Assembly (NCBI RefSeq): GCF_000830005.1
Contig: NZ_CP010407.1
Span: forward strand, 930,001 to 994,000
Reading direction: 5' to 3'
DNA length: 64,000 nucleotides
Source of the DNA: Streptomyces vietnamensis
GTDB lineage: Bacteria > Actinomycetota > Actinomycetes > Streptomycetales > Streptomycetaceae
The notes beneath the pieces were generated by a model, which searched no databases, was not told where the DNA came from, and was given only the letters and a program-made list of their open reading frames with translations. Positions within the stretch are counted from its first letter, which is position 1, and each line of letters opens with the position of its first letter. A program made the position numbers and the translations under genes. This document shows positions 35,726 through 43,834 of this stretch, piece by piece.

Positions 35726-38649
35726 GGGGTGTCCGTCAGGGTGGAGGACGCCAAGGTGGAGGACGCCGGGGTGGAGGACGCCGGGGTGGGGGACGCCGGG
35801 GTGGGGGACGCCAGGGCCTTCAGGCCCTCCAGGCACTCGTCGATCCGCTTGGCCAGGTTGTGCCGGCGGGCGAGCTCCAGGCAGGACTCCCAGGTCTCGC
35901 GGGCCGCGGCCCACTCCCCGAAGTGGTGGTGGGCCCGGGCCGTGAAGACGAGGCAGTCGGCCGTGCCGCCCTGGTCGTTCATCCGGAGCCGGATGGCGAG
36001 CGCCTCCGCCAGGACCTCGAACGCCGCGTCACGGTCCCCGAGGAGGCGCAGCACGTCGCCGTAGTTGGTGAGGGCGGTGGCGAGGAACACCCCGTGGCCG
36101 GTCCCCCTGACCAGGTCGATGACCCGGCGGTAGTCCGCGGCCGCCAGGTCCGGTTCGCCGCGCGTCTTGTGGACGTCCGCGATCCGGCTGAGGAGGAGCG
36201 CCTCGCCCTTCGTGTTCCGGGTGGCGCCGTAGAGGTCGCGGGAGCGCTCGGCGTGGACGAGCGCCTGCTCGGAGTCCCCGATCTGCAGGTACACCGTCGA
36301 CATGTTGCCGAGGATCGACGCCTGGGCCGTGAGGTCCGCGCGCTCGGTGAAGAGGTCCAGGGCGATCCGGAGGTGTTCGAGGCAGGCCTCGTTCCGGAAG
36401 GCCATGCCGTGGGCGACGGCCGTGCGCCGGTGCAGCCAGGCCTGTCCGAGCCGGTCGTCGTGCCTGCGGGCGATGTCCATGGCCTGCTCGAGGCAGGCGT
36501 CCCACTCCCCCGTCCACCAGTGCGTGCTCGCATGGCCGAAGAGCCCGACGGCGAGCCGCCAGGCGATGTCGGAGCGGCCGAGCTCCCCGGCGCGGGTGAG
36601 GGCGTCCCGGACGGCCGGCAGCTCCTTCTCGGTCCACCGGATCGCCTCGTCGTCGTCCGCGAACTCGGGCAGCGACAGGTTCCGCACGGTCTCCCCGCCG
36701 AGCGGCGGCGGGGACTGCGTCTCCCGGGTGGCCGCCCGTGTCGCGGCCGCGAGGGCCGCGGCGTACCAGGAGAGCAGCCGGACGAGGGCCGTGGTGCGCT
36801 CCGTCTCCGTGTCCTCCTCGTCCCGCTGCGCCGCGTACTCGCCGAGCAGGTCGTGGAGTTGGTACCGGTCGGGCTCCGGGTTGAGGACGAGGTGGGCGTC
36901 GGCGAGGACGTCGAGGACGGCGGCGGCCCGCGCCTCCGTGATGTCGAGGAGCGCCGCGGCGGACTGCGGGGTGACCGGGTGGGCGGACCACACCCGCCCC
37001 AGGAGCCTGAAGGCCCGTGCGGCCTCCCGCTCCAGGGGCTGGTCGCTGTCCCGCATGGCCACGTAGCTCATGGCGAAGGTGCGCCGGACGTCGAAGCCCC
37101 CCATGGCGAGGGTGTCGAGCCGGCCCTGATGGGGTGTGAGTCGTTTCGCCAGGAGCGCGAGGGGCCAGGAGGGCCGGGAGGCCAGCCGGCCGCCGACGAT
37201 GTGCAGGGCGAGCGGCAGGCCCCCGCAGGCGGCCATGATGTCGGCCAGCGCCTCGGGCTCGCTCCGTACCCGCTCGGCGCCGGCGAGCTTGGCGAGCAGC
37301 GCGTGCTGGTCGGGCTCCGGCAGCGGGGACAGCGGGACCTTGGCGGAGCCCGGCAGGTCGGCGAGCAGCTGGCGGCTGGTGATCAGGGCCGCGCTGGGTC
37401 CGCCGGCCGGCAGCAGGGGGGCCACGTGGGCGGCGTTGCGCGCGTTGTCGAGGACCAGGAGCACGCGGCGCTCGGCGAGCGCCGACCGGAAGAGGAGGGC
37501 GCGGTCGTCGGTGTCCTCGGGCAGGACGTCCTGGTGGACGCCCAGGTCGGACAGGAACCGGGCGAGCAGTTCGTGGGCCGTGCGCGCCCCGCCGGTGCAG
37601 TAGCCGCGCAGGTCGGCGTAGAGGGCGCCGTCGGGGAACGCCTCGCGCACCCGGTGCGCCACGTGCACCGCCAGGGCGGTCTTGCCGACGCCGGCCATGC
37701 CGGAGACGACGACGGCCCGGACCCGGGCGGGCCCGGACCCGGCGTCCGCCGGCGCGCCCGTGCCGTCGACGGCGCCGAGGAGCGCCCGCACGGTCGCCGT
37801 CTCGGCCTCACGGCCCGTGAAGGCGTCCCCCTCGCAGGGCAGTTGGAAGGGCGGGCGGGTCGTGGCGGCGGGGGTACGGGGGCGGGGCGCGGGTTCGTCC
37901 GCGAGCACCTCCGCGTGGGCCTCCCGGACGTCGGCGCCGGGTTCCGTGCCGAGCTCGTCGACCAGGTTCCGGCGCAGCCGGTGGTAGACGGAGAAGGCGT
38001 CCGCCTGGCGGCCGGAGCGGTGCAGGGCGAGCATGAGCCGCCGGTGGAAGCCCTCCCGCAGCGGGTGCTCCCCCGCCAGGGTGGTCAGCGGGGCGACGGC
38101 CTCGTGGTGCCGGCCGAGGTGCAGCTCGGCGTCGAAGCTCCACTCCAGGGCCTGGAGGCGCGCCTCCGCGAGCTGGTGGACCCGGAGCGCGGGCGCCTCG
38201 GTGTCGGAGAAGGGGGCGAGGTCCGCGAGGGGGATGCCGCGCCACAGGGGCATGGCGAGGTCGGTCTCCCGGCGGACCGCCTCCCAGTCCTCCCGCTGGT
38301 GGGCCTGCCGGACGGCCCGGACGCGGGCCTCGAAGGCGTCGGCGTCGAGCTCGCCCTCGTGGACGGTCAGCTGGTAGCCGGGGGCGACGGTGCGCAGCCG
38401 CTCGTCGGTCCCGTCGGCGGCGGCGAGGACGCGGCGGAGCCGGGTGAGGTGGTTGGCGAGGGCGGCGTCGGCGCTGGCGGGGACCGAGGCGCCCCAGAGG
38501 GCCTCCTTGAGGGCGTCCCGGGAGACCGTGCGGTTGGCCTGGAGCAGCAGTGCGGCGAGGAGGACGCGGACCTTGGGGCCGGCCACCGGCCGCAGTTCCG
38601 TCCCGTCGTGGACGACGAGTGATCCGAGCAGCCCGAACTTCACCACCAT
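35722..38649 (-). CDS. AfsR/SARP-family transcriptional regulator with NB-ARC and TPR domains
   Basis: A 975-residue regulator. An OmpR-like winged helix lies at about 1-95 (FGLLGSLVVHDGTELRPVAG, then LLLQANRTVSRDALKEALW), and a bacterial transcriptional activation domain at about 100-250 ends VYHRLRRNLVDELGTEPGAD. The NB-ARC/STAND ATPase begins with Walker A GMAGVGKT (317-324), with RVLLVLDNARNAAHVAPLLP as Walker B. TPR-type helices fill about 650-940. This matches AfsR, the global activator of secondary metabolism, more than small pathway SARPs. No biosynthetic cluster is adjacent, so its targets are unknown. The C-terminus consists of five Ala/Ser/Thr/Pro pentapeptides encoded by 15-base tandem repeats. 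Confidence 0.93.
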   Translation of the reverse strand: MVVKFGLLGSLVVHDGTELRPVAGPKVRVLLAALLLQANRTVSRDALKEALWGASVPASADAALANHLTRLRRVLAAADGTDERLRTVAPGYQLTVHEGELDADAFEARVRAVRQAHQREDWEAVRRETDLAMPLWRGIPLADLAPFSDTEAPALRVHQLAEARLQALEWSFDAELHLGRHHEAVAPLTTLAGEHPLREGFHRRLMLALHRSGRQADAFSVYHRLRRNLVDELGTEPGADVREAHAEVLADEPAPRPRTPAATTRPPFQLPCEGDAFTGREAETATVRALLGAVDGTGAPADAGSGPARVRAVVVSGMAGVGKTALAVHVAHRVREAFPDGALYADLRGYCTGGARTAHELLARFLSDLGVHQDVLPEDTDDRALLFRSALAERRVLLVLDNARNAAHVAPLLPAGGPSAALITSRQLLADLPGSAKVPLSPLPEPDQHALLAKLAGAERVRSEPEALADIMAACGGLPLALHIVGGRLASRPSWPLALLAKRLTPHQGRLDTLAMGGFDVRRTFAMSYVAMRDSDQPLEREAARAFRLLGRVWSAHPVTPQSAAALLDITEARAAAVLDVLADAHLVLNPEPDRYQLHDLLGEYAAQRDEEDTETERTTALVRLLSWYAAALAAATRAATRETQSPPPLGGETVRNLSLPEFADDDEAIRWTEKELPAVRDALTRAGELGRSDIAWRLAVGLFGHASTHWWTGEWDACLEQAMDIARRHDDRLGQAWLHRRTAVAHGMAFRNEACLEHLRIALDLFTERADLTAQASILGNMSTVYLQIGDSEQALVHAERSRDLYGATRNTKGEALLLSRIADVHKTRGEPDLAAADYRRVIDLVRGTGHGVFLATALTNYGDVLRLLGDRDAAFEVLAEALAIRLRMNDQGGTADCLVFTARAHHHFGEWAAARETWESCLELARRHNLAKRIDECLEGLKALASPTPASPTPASSTPASSTLASSTLTDTP
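35739..35813. repeat. Five 15-bp tandem repeats at the 3' end of the SARP gene
   Basis: Units of the type GGGTGGAGGACGCCG run without gaps and stay in frame, encoding xSTPAS-like pentapeptides in the last 30 residues. Differences between units are single bases. Such in-frame repeats can expand or contract without breaking the gene. Confidence 0.85.
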
Positions 38650-38725
38650 GCCCCCGCATCCTGGTAGGTGGGTCCGCCCGACCGCGGCGGATCCCGACGT
38701 GACCCATCGTACGGTTCGGCACCCC

Positions 38726-38756
38726 TTGATTGATCAAACCGGCTGCGGGTTAACAT
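38726..38756 (+). promoter_or_regulatory. Promoter/operator region of gap
   Basis: TTGAT-TG-ATCAA (38726-38737) is a perfect dyad in an AT-rich patch, and TAACAT (38751-38756) could be a -10 element, about 32 bases before the GTG start. TTGATT or TTGATC could act as -35, but spacing (19 or 15) is not ideal. A regulator may bind the dyad. Confidence 0.4.
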
Positions 38757-38787
38757 GTGAGCGCCGCCTAGCTCGAAAGATAATCCT

Positions 38788-40233
38788 GTGACTGTCAATG
38801 ACGACTCGTTCATCAGCTGGAAGAACCGCGAGGAGATCGCGGAGTCGATGATCCCGATCATCGGGAAGCTGCACCGGGAGCAGGACGTCACCGTCCTGGT
38901 CCACAGCCGCTCCCTGGTGAACAAGTCGGTGGTCAGCATCCTCAAGACCCACCGCTTCGCCCGGCAGATCGACGGCGAGGAGCTCTCGGTCACCGAGACG
39001 CTGCCGTTCCTCGAGACGCTCACGACCCTCGACCTGGGCCCGTGCCAGATCGACATCGGCGTGCTGGCCGCGGACTACAAGACCGACAGCCGCGGTCTCT
39101 CGGTGGCGGAGTTCACCGCCGAGGCCGTCGCCGGCGCCATCGGCGAGAACAAGATCGAGCGCCGTGACGGACGCGACGTCGTCCTCTACGGCTTCGGCCG
39201 CATCGGCCGTCTCGTCGCCCGCCTCCTCATCGAGAAGGCCGGCTCCGGCAACGGTCTGCGCCTGCGCGCGATCGTCGTCCGCGGCGGCGGCGACCAGGAC
39301 CTCGTGAAGCGCGCCTCGCTGCTGCGCCGCGACTCCATCCACGGCCAGTTCCAGGGCACGATCACGGTCGACGAGGCGAACAGCACCATCGTCGCCAACG
39401 GCAACACGATCAAGGTGATCTACGCCAACGACCCCTCCGAGGTCGACTACACGGCGCACGGCATCGACAACGCCATCCTGATCGACAACACCGGCAAGTG
39501 GCGGGACCGCGAGGGCCTCTCCAAGCACCTGCGCCCCGGCATCGACAAGGTCGTCCTGACCGCGCCCGGCAAGGGTGACGTGCCGAACATCGTGCACGGC
39601 GTCAACCACGACACGATCAAGCCGGACGAGCAGATCCTGTCCTGCGCCTCCTGCACCACCAACGCGATCGTCCCGCCGCTCAAGGCCATGGACGACGAGT
39701 ACGGCGTGCTGCGCGGCCACGTGGAGACGGTCCACTCGTTCACGAACGACCAGAACCTCCTGGACAACTACCACAAGGCCGACCGTCGCGGCCGTTCCGC
39801 GCCGCTCAACATGGTCATCACGGAGACGGGTGCCGCCTCCGCCGTGGCCAAGGCGCTGCCCGACCTGAAGGCGCCGATCACCGGCAGCTCGATCCGCGTC
39901 CCCGTCCCGGACGTCTCGATCGCGATCCTGAGCCTGCGCCTGGGCCGCGAGACCACCCGCGAGGAGGTCCTCGAGTACCTCCGCGACGTCTCGCTGCACT
40001 CGCCGCTGAAGCGCCAGATCGACTTCACCACGGCCCCCGACGCCGTCTCGATGGACTTCGTCGGCTCGCGCCACGCGTCCATCGTCGACGCCGGTGCGAC
40101 CAAGGTCGACGGCGACAACGCGATCCTGTACCTGTGGTACGACAACGAGTTCGGCTACTCGTGCCAGGTCATCCGGGTCGTCCAGCACGTCTCCGGCGTG
40201 GAGTACCCGACCTTCCCGGTCCCGGCGGTCTGA
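38788..40233 (+). CDS. gap: Glyceraldehyde-3-phosphate dehydrogenase, long form (GapB-like)
   Basis: A 481-residue GAPDH with a 125-residue N-terminal extension (MTVNDDSFISWKNREEIAES) absent from glycolytic enzymes (about 335). The Rossmann motif is LYGFGRIGRLVARL (133-146), and the catalytic Cys is C289 in SCASCTTN. The C-terminal signature is YLWYDNEFGYSCQV. It interconverts glyceraldehyde-3-phosphate and 1,3-bisphosphoglycerate. The length and extension match Corynebacterium GapB and the second Streptomyces GAPDH; GapB of Corynebacterium is described as anabolic, so a gluconeogenic role is likely here. The start is GTG with a weak GAAAG site. It is monocistronic, ending at a perfect 18-bp hairpin. 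Confidence 0.95.
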   Translation: MTVNDDSFISWKNREEIAESMIPIIGKLHREQDVTVLVHSRSLVNKSVVSILKTHRFARQIDGEELSVTETLPFLETLTTLDLGPCQIDIGVLAADYKTDSRGLSVAEFTAEAVAGAIGENKIERRDGRDVVLYGFGRIGRLVARLLIEKAGSGNGLRLRAIVVRGGGDQDLVKRASLLRRDSIHGQFQGTITVDEANSTIVANGNTIKVIYANDPSEVDYTAHGIDNAILIDNTGKWRDREGLSKHLRPGIDKVVLTAPGKGDVPNIVHGVNHDTIKPDEQILSCASCTTNAIVPPLKAMDDEYGVLRGHVETVHSFTNDQNLLDNYHKADRRGRSAPLNMVITETGAASAVAKALPDLKAPITGSSIRVPVPDVSIAILSLRLGRETTREEVLEYLRDVSLHSPLKRQIDFTTAPDAVSMDFVGSRHASIVDAGATKVDGDNAILYLWYDNEFGYSCQVIRVVQHVSGVEYPTFPVPAV

Positions 40234-40253
40234 TCCACGAGGGCGTCCACAGC

Positions 40254-40300
40254 ACGGCGGCGCGCCGCACCTCCCGTCCGGGGGTGCGGCGCGCCGCCGT
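40254..40300 (+). terminator. Strong intrinsic terminator of gap
   Basis: ACGGCGGCGCGCCGCACC (40254-40271) and its perfect complement (40283-40300) form an 18-bp stem with an 11-base loop, followed by TT. It begins 21 bases after the gap stop. Confidence 0.8.
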
Positions 40301-40356
40301 TTCCCGCTCACTGGGGCCGGCGAACCGATCACGGCCCCTCCGGCGTCCCACCCGCC

Positions 40357-41172
40357 ATGAGGACGCTCACCCACGGGACACGTCAGCTGCTGCGCTTCGC
40401 GGTCCTTGAGGCGCGCTGCTGCGCCTTCGCCGTCGCGCTCGTCGGCGGCATCGCCGCCTCCTCCCTGCTGCCCGAGCTGCCGGTCGCCCGCTACGACCTG
40501 CTCCTGCTGTACGGCATGGGCCTCACCGTCCTCGCGTGGAAGGTCGGCTGGGACACCGGCCGGGACGTCGCCGTGATCGCCGGGTGCCATGCCATCGGCC
40601 TGCTCTTCGAGCTGGTCAAGGTGCGGATGGGCTCGTGGAGCTACCCGGAGGACGCCCTGACGAAGTTCGGCGGCGTGCCGCTGTACGGCGGTTTCCTGTA
40701 CGCGGCTCTCGGCAGCTACATCTGCCGGGCCTGGCACCTGTTCGACCTGCGGCTCACGGGCTACCGGCCCCGGATCACGGCGGCCCTCGCCGCGGCCGTG
40801 TACGTGAACTTCTTCAGCCACCACTGGCTGCCCGACGTCCGCTGGGCGCTGGCCGCGCTGCTGCTGGCCGCGACGGCGGGGACCTGGGTCCGGTTCCGGG
40901 TCGGCGAGAGCGACCTCCGGATGCCCCTGGCCCTGTCCTTCGTCCTGATCGGCTTCTTCCTCTGGGTCGCCGAGAACGCGGCCACGTACGTCGGCGCCTG
41001 GAGCTACCCGGACCAGCTGGACGGCTGGCAGCCGGTCTCCCTCGCGAAGTTCGGCGCCTGGGCGCTGCTCGTCACGGTCACCTTCACCCTCGCGGCAAAT
41101 CGGACATTCTTCATGCAGGGGCGCCGAAACCGTGCTACAGTCGAGATCAGTTGCAGTCGTGGTTCCCAATGA
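40357..41172 (+). CDS. DUF817 family integral membrane protein
   Basis: A 271-residue protein with about eight hydrophobic helices. DUF817-like features are FELVKVRMGSWSYPE (about 83-97), a second WSYPD in GAWSYPDQLDGWQPVSLAKF, and FFSHHWLPDVRW. The paired WSYP motifs on opposite halves suggest an internal duplication. Function is unknown for the family; an enzyme or transporter of lipid-like substrates is possible, but nothing here decides it. The last 25 residues or so are encoded by DNA that probably also contains the cold-shock gene promoter (TACAGT at 41136), so the true C-terminal tail carries dual information. Confidence 0.85.
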   Translation: MRTLTHGTRQLLRFAVLEARCCAFAVALVGGIAASSLLPELPVARYDLLLLYGMGLTVLAWKVGWDTGRDVAVIAGCHAIGLLFELVKVRMGSWSYPEDALTKFGGVPLYGGFLYAALGSYICRAWHLFDLRLTGYRPRITAALAAAVYVNFFSHHWLPDVRWALAALLLAATAGTWVRFRVGESDLRMPLALSFVLIGFFLWVAENAATYVGAWSYPDQLDGWQPVSLAKFGAWALLVTVTFTLAANRTFFMQGRRNRATVEISCSRGSQ

Positions 41173-41177
41173 ACTTA

Positions 41178-41214
41178 CAAGTGCCTTCGACGATTCGACA
41201 TCGTCAGGCACTTG
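41178..41214 (+). promoter_or_regulatory. Long hairpin in the cold-shock gene leader
   Basis: CAAGTGCCT (41178-41186) pairs with AGGCACTTG (41206-41214); after a two-base bulge GACGAT pairs with ATCGTC around a five-base loop. It starts 6 bases after the DUF817 stop and about 100 bases before the cold-shock start. It may terminate DUF817 or, as in other cold-shock leaders, fold in the 5' UTR to control translation. Confidence 0.55.
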
Positions 41215-41316
41215 ATGTGTTTTCGGTGCAGTTTTCCGGACGGGGCAATCATCACGGCGACACCGGGACCCGCACAGTGCGGTTCCCAGGGGTACGCCCC
41301 GTTAAGGAGATATGTC

Positions 41317-41520
41317 ATGGCCAACGGCACCGTGAAGTGGTTCAACTCGGAAAAGGGCTTCGGCTTCATCGAGCAGGAGGGTGGCGGCCCGGACGTGTTC
41401 GCCCACTACTCCAACATCGCCACCTCGGGCTTCCGTGAGCTCCAGGAAGGCCAGAAGGTGACCTTCGACGTCACGCAGGGCCAGAAGGGCCCGCAGGCGG
41501 AGAACATCCTCCCCGCCTGA
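41317..41520 (+). CDS. Cold-shock domain protein (CspA family)
   Basis: A 67-residue single OB-fold protein beginning [20 protein letters not shown], with RNP1 (KGFGFI) and RNP2 (VFAHYS) intact. It binds single-stranded nucleic acid as an RNA chaperone. ATG 41317 follows AAGGAGATATGTC; a longer in-frame ORF from 41212 has no site and would include the leader. The 5' UTR is long and contains a 37-base hairpin. It is the upstream neighbour of a DEAD-box helicase but is separated from it by a strong terminator-like hairpin with a TTTT run. Confidence 0.96.
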   Translation: MANGTVKWFNSEKGFGFIEQEGGGPDVFAHYSNIATSGFRELQEGQKVTFDVTQGQKGPQAENILPA

Positions 41521-41533
41521 CGTTGACACGTCC

Positions 41534-41578
41534 GACGCGGCCGGGACCCCACCCATGCGGTGAGGGCCCCGGCCCGTC
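41534..41578 (+). terminator. Terminator of the cold-shock gene
   Basis: GACG-c-GGCCGGGACCC (41534-41549) pairs with GGGCCCCGGCC-CGTC (41564-41578), with one bulge and one mismatch, followed by GCGTTTTCC. It is an efficient-looking intrinsic terminator starting 14 bases after the stop, so helicase expression would need read-through or its own promoter. Confidence 0.7.
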
Positions 41579-41585
41579 GCGTTTT

Positions 41586-41621
41586 CCAGACCTTTTCGAC
41601 GGACCAGACCTTTTCGACGGA
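41586..41621 (+). repeat. Two 18-bp tandem repeats upstream of the helicase gene
   Basis: CCAGACCTTTTCGACGGA occurs twice head to tail (41586-41603 and 41604-41621), followed by a partial CCAGG and then the helicase start at 41633. The repeat falls where the ribosome-binding region should be. It could be a recent duplication or a paired protein-binding site. Confidence 0.85.
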
Positions 41622-41632
41622 CCAGGGGCCGC

Positions 41633-43009
41633 ATGACCACCACGCCCAGCAAGGACGCCGCTCCGGCGGCCGTGACCTTCGCCGCATTCGACCTGCCGGC
41701 CGACCTGCTCGCGGAGCTCACCCGCCAGGGCGTCCACGCGCCCTTCCCGATCCAGGCCGCCACCCTGCCGGACGCCCTCGCGGGCCGCGACGTCCTCGGG
41801 CGCGGGCAGACCGGATCGGGCAAGACGCTCGCCTTCGGTCTGCCGCTGCTCGCCCGCACCGCCGGGCGCCGGGCCGAGGCCCGCAAGCCGCTCGCCCTGG
41901 TCCTGGTCCCCACCCGCGAGCTGGCCCAGCAGGTCACCGACGCCCTCGCCCCCTACGCCGACGTCCTGAAGCTGCGCCTGGCCACCGTGGTCGGCGGCAT
42001 GTCGATCGGGCGGCAGGCCGGCGCGCTGCGCGACGGCGCCGAGGTGCTGATCGCCACCCCCGGCCGGCTCATGGACCTCGTCGAGCGCAAGGACTGCCGT
42101 CTCGACCGGGTGGCCGTCACCGTCCTCGACGAGGCCGACCGGATGGCCGACATGGGCTTCCTGCCGCAGGTCACCGAGCTGCTCGACCGGGTGCCGGGCG
42201 ACGGCCAGCGGCTGCTGTTCTCGGCCACGCTCGACCGTGACGTCGACCAGCTCGTCGAGCGCTACCTCCAGGACCCGGCCGGTCACTCGGTCGACCCGGC
42301 GGCCGCCGCCGTCTCCACCATGGAGCACCACGTGCTGCACGTGCACGGCGCCGACAAGTTCGCCACCGCGACGGAGATCGCCGCCCGCGACGGGCGCGTG
42401 ATCATGTTCCTGCGCACCAAGGCCTCCGTCGACCGCTTCGCCAAGCACCTCCTCGGCAGCGGGGTGCGGGCCGCGGCGCTGCACGGCGGCAAGTCGCAGC
42501 CGCTGCGGGCCAGGACCCTGGAGCGGTTCAGGAGCGGCGAGGTCCCCGTCCTGGTCGTCACGGACGTGGCGGCGCGCGGCATCCACGTCGACGCGCTCGA
42601 CCTCGTCGTCAACGTCGACCCGCCCGCCGACGGCAAGGACTACCTGCACCGCGGCGGGCGCACGGCGCGCGCCGGGGAGTCCGGAGTCGTCGTCACGCTG
42701 GTCACCCCCGAGGAGCGCCAGGACGTGGCCAAGATCATGGCCGACGCCGGCATCCGGCCCCGCGTCACCCGGGTCCGCTCCGGCGAGGCCGAGCTGACCC
42801 GTATCACCGGCGCCCGGAAGCCCTCGGGCGTACCGGTCGACGGCAGTGCGCCGAGCCAGGAGGGCGCCAAGCGCGGCGGCGCGGCCTTCCGGGGCATCGG
42901 CACCGTCCCGGGCCGCCCGGGCCGCGCCAAGAACGAGTCCCGCCGCGCCGCCGAGGCCCGCAAGACGGCCGAGGCCCGCCGGGCCGCGAAGGTCCGCCGG
43001 GGCGGCTGA
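41633..43009 (+). CDS. DEAD-box RNA helicase
   Basis: A 458-residue ATP-dependent RNA helicase. The Q-motif region reads FDLPADLLAELTRQGVHAPF, motif I GRGQTGSGKT, Ia PTRELAQQ, Ib TPGRLMDL, II DEAD, III SAT, IV VIMFLRTKAS, V TDVAARGIHVD and VI HRGGRTARAG. The C-terminal tail (about 400-458) is Arg/Ala/Lys-rich (SRRAAEARKTAEARRAAKVR) and probably binds RNA. The position after the cold-shock gene suggests a joint role in cold-induced RNA remodelling or ribosome assembly, although a terminator and 18-bp repeats separate them. No clear Shine-Dalgarno sequence precedes ATG 41633 (GACCAGGGGCCGC lies upstream). Confidence 0.95.
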   Translation: MTTTPSKDAAPAAVTFAAFDLPADLLAELTRQGVHAPFPIQAATLPDALAGRDVLGRGQTGSGKTLAFGLPLLARTAGRRAEARKPLALVLVPTRELAQQVTDALAPYADVLKLRLATVVGGMSIGRQAGALRDGAEVLIATPGRLMDLVERKDCRLDRVAVTVLDEADRMADMGFLPQVTELLDRVPGDGQRLLFSATLDRDVDQLVERYLQDPAGHSVDPAAAAVSTMEHHVLHVHGADKFATATEIAARDGRVIMFLRTKASVDRFAKHLLGSGVRAAALHGGKSQPLRARTLERFRSGEVPVLVVTDVAARGIHVDALDLVVNVDPPADGKDYLHRGGRTARAGESGVVVTLVTPEERQDVAKIMADAGIRPRVTRVRSGEAELTRITGARKPSGVPVDGSAPSQEGAKRGGAAFRGIGTVPGRPGRAKNESRRAAEARKTAEARRAAKVRRGG

Positions 43010-43031
43010 GCGAACGGATTCACGGGTCCTC

Positions 43032-43072
43032 CGTCGGGCCGACGGGCAGCCCGGCTGCCTGTCGGCCCGACG
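43032..43072. terminator. Bidirectional terminator between helicase and lipoprotein genes
   Basis: A 19-bp stem (43032-43050 with 43054-43072) with one mismatch and a three-base loop. It lies midway between the convergent stops of the helicase and lipoprotein genes and can serve both strands. Confidence 0.75.
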
Positions 43073-43111
43073 TCCGGGAGCCCGGACTTCCGGCCGGTCC
43101 GGCGGATGCCG

Positions 43112-43720
43112 TCAGACGCTCCAGATCTCCTTCATCGTGGCCACTTCGCCCTTGGCGTTCAGCGTGACCTCGTAGACGTTGCCGTAGCAGCCGTAGGGGG
43201 CCTCCACCTTGGGGTAGTCCTCGGTCGGAGCCCCGATCTCCTGGGCATGGCAGCGGTCGATGTGCAGCGCCAGCTGCTCGTGGTCGACCTGCTTCGACTG
43301 GCCGGGGCCGAGGGCCAGGTACGCCTTGACGTTCCGGGGAAGGACGTAGTGCTTGGTCGGGTCCGTCGGCTCGGCGCCGTAGATCCAGTCGTTCGGCGTG
43401 CAGTGCGGCTTGGCCTCGGCGCCCTCGAAGCCGCCGGAGTCCCGCATGAGCTGGACCTTCAGCTTCAGGAGCCCGGCGGGCAGGGTCGGCGGAGTGCCGC
43501 AGTCGCCGCCCTTTCCGTCACCGTCGACGTCATCGGCCGGGGCTCCGTCTCCGGCCTCGGCGGGGTCCGACGTCTTGGACGCCGCGCCCGACGGCGAGGC
43601 GGTGGCACCGGAACCTCCGGTGGTGCCCTGGGCGTCGGGGTCCTCCGGACCGCAGGCGGCGATGCCGCTCAGCGCGGCGAGAAGCGCGATCGCGCTGAGG
43701 ACACGGCGAGTTGAAGTCAT
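43112..43720 (-). CDS. Putative secreted lipoprotein
   Basis: A 202-residue protein with a signal peptide ending in a lipobox (ALSGIAAC, Cys at about residue 21), followed by a low-complexity Gly/Ser/Ala/Asp linker to about residue 75. A globular domain follows with four Cys (CGTPPTLP, HCTPNDWIYG, DRCHAQEIG, YGCYGNVYEV), probably in two disulfides. No family is recognised. ATG 43720 is chosen because the basic n-region MTSTRR and hydrophobic core start there; the longer upstream frame is not signal-like. GGAAGA lies directly upstream. It is anchored outside the membrane, and lies downstream of the kinase-MFS gene's convergent neighbourhood with no obvious operon. Confidence 0.8.
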   Translation of the reverse strand: MTSTRRVLSAIALLAALSGIAACGPEDPDAQGTTGGSGATASPSGAASKTSDPAEAGDGAPADDVDGDGKGGDCGTPPTLPAGLLKLKVQLMRDSGGFEGAEAKPHCTPNDWIYGAEPTDPTKHYVLPRNVKAYLALGPGQSKQVDHEQLALHIDRCHAQEIGAPTEDYPKVEAPYGCYGNVYEVTLNAKGEVATMKEIWSV

Positions 43721-43834
43721 TCTTCCATTCCCCCGAATGAGAGAGCTCGATGTCGTGATCATGATTGATCGACGGGGCTTTCTACACCACGGAGTTGTCG
43801 AAGGGCCAATCGGCGCGACGCCGGGCACGCCCCG

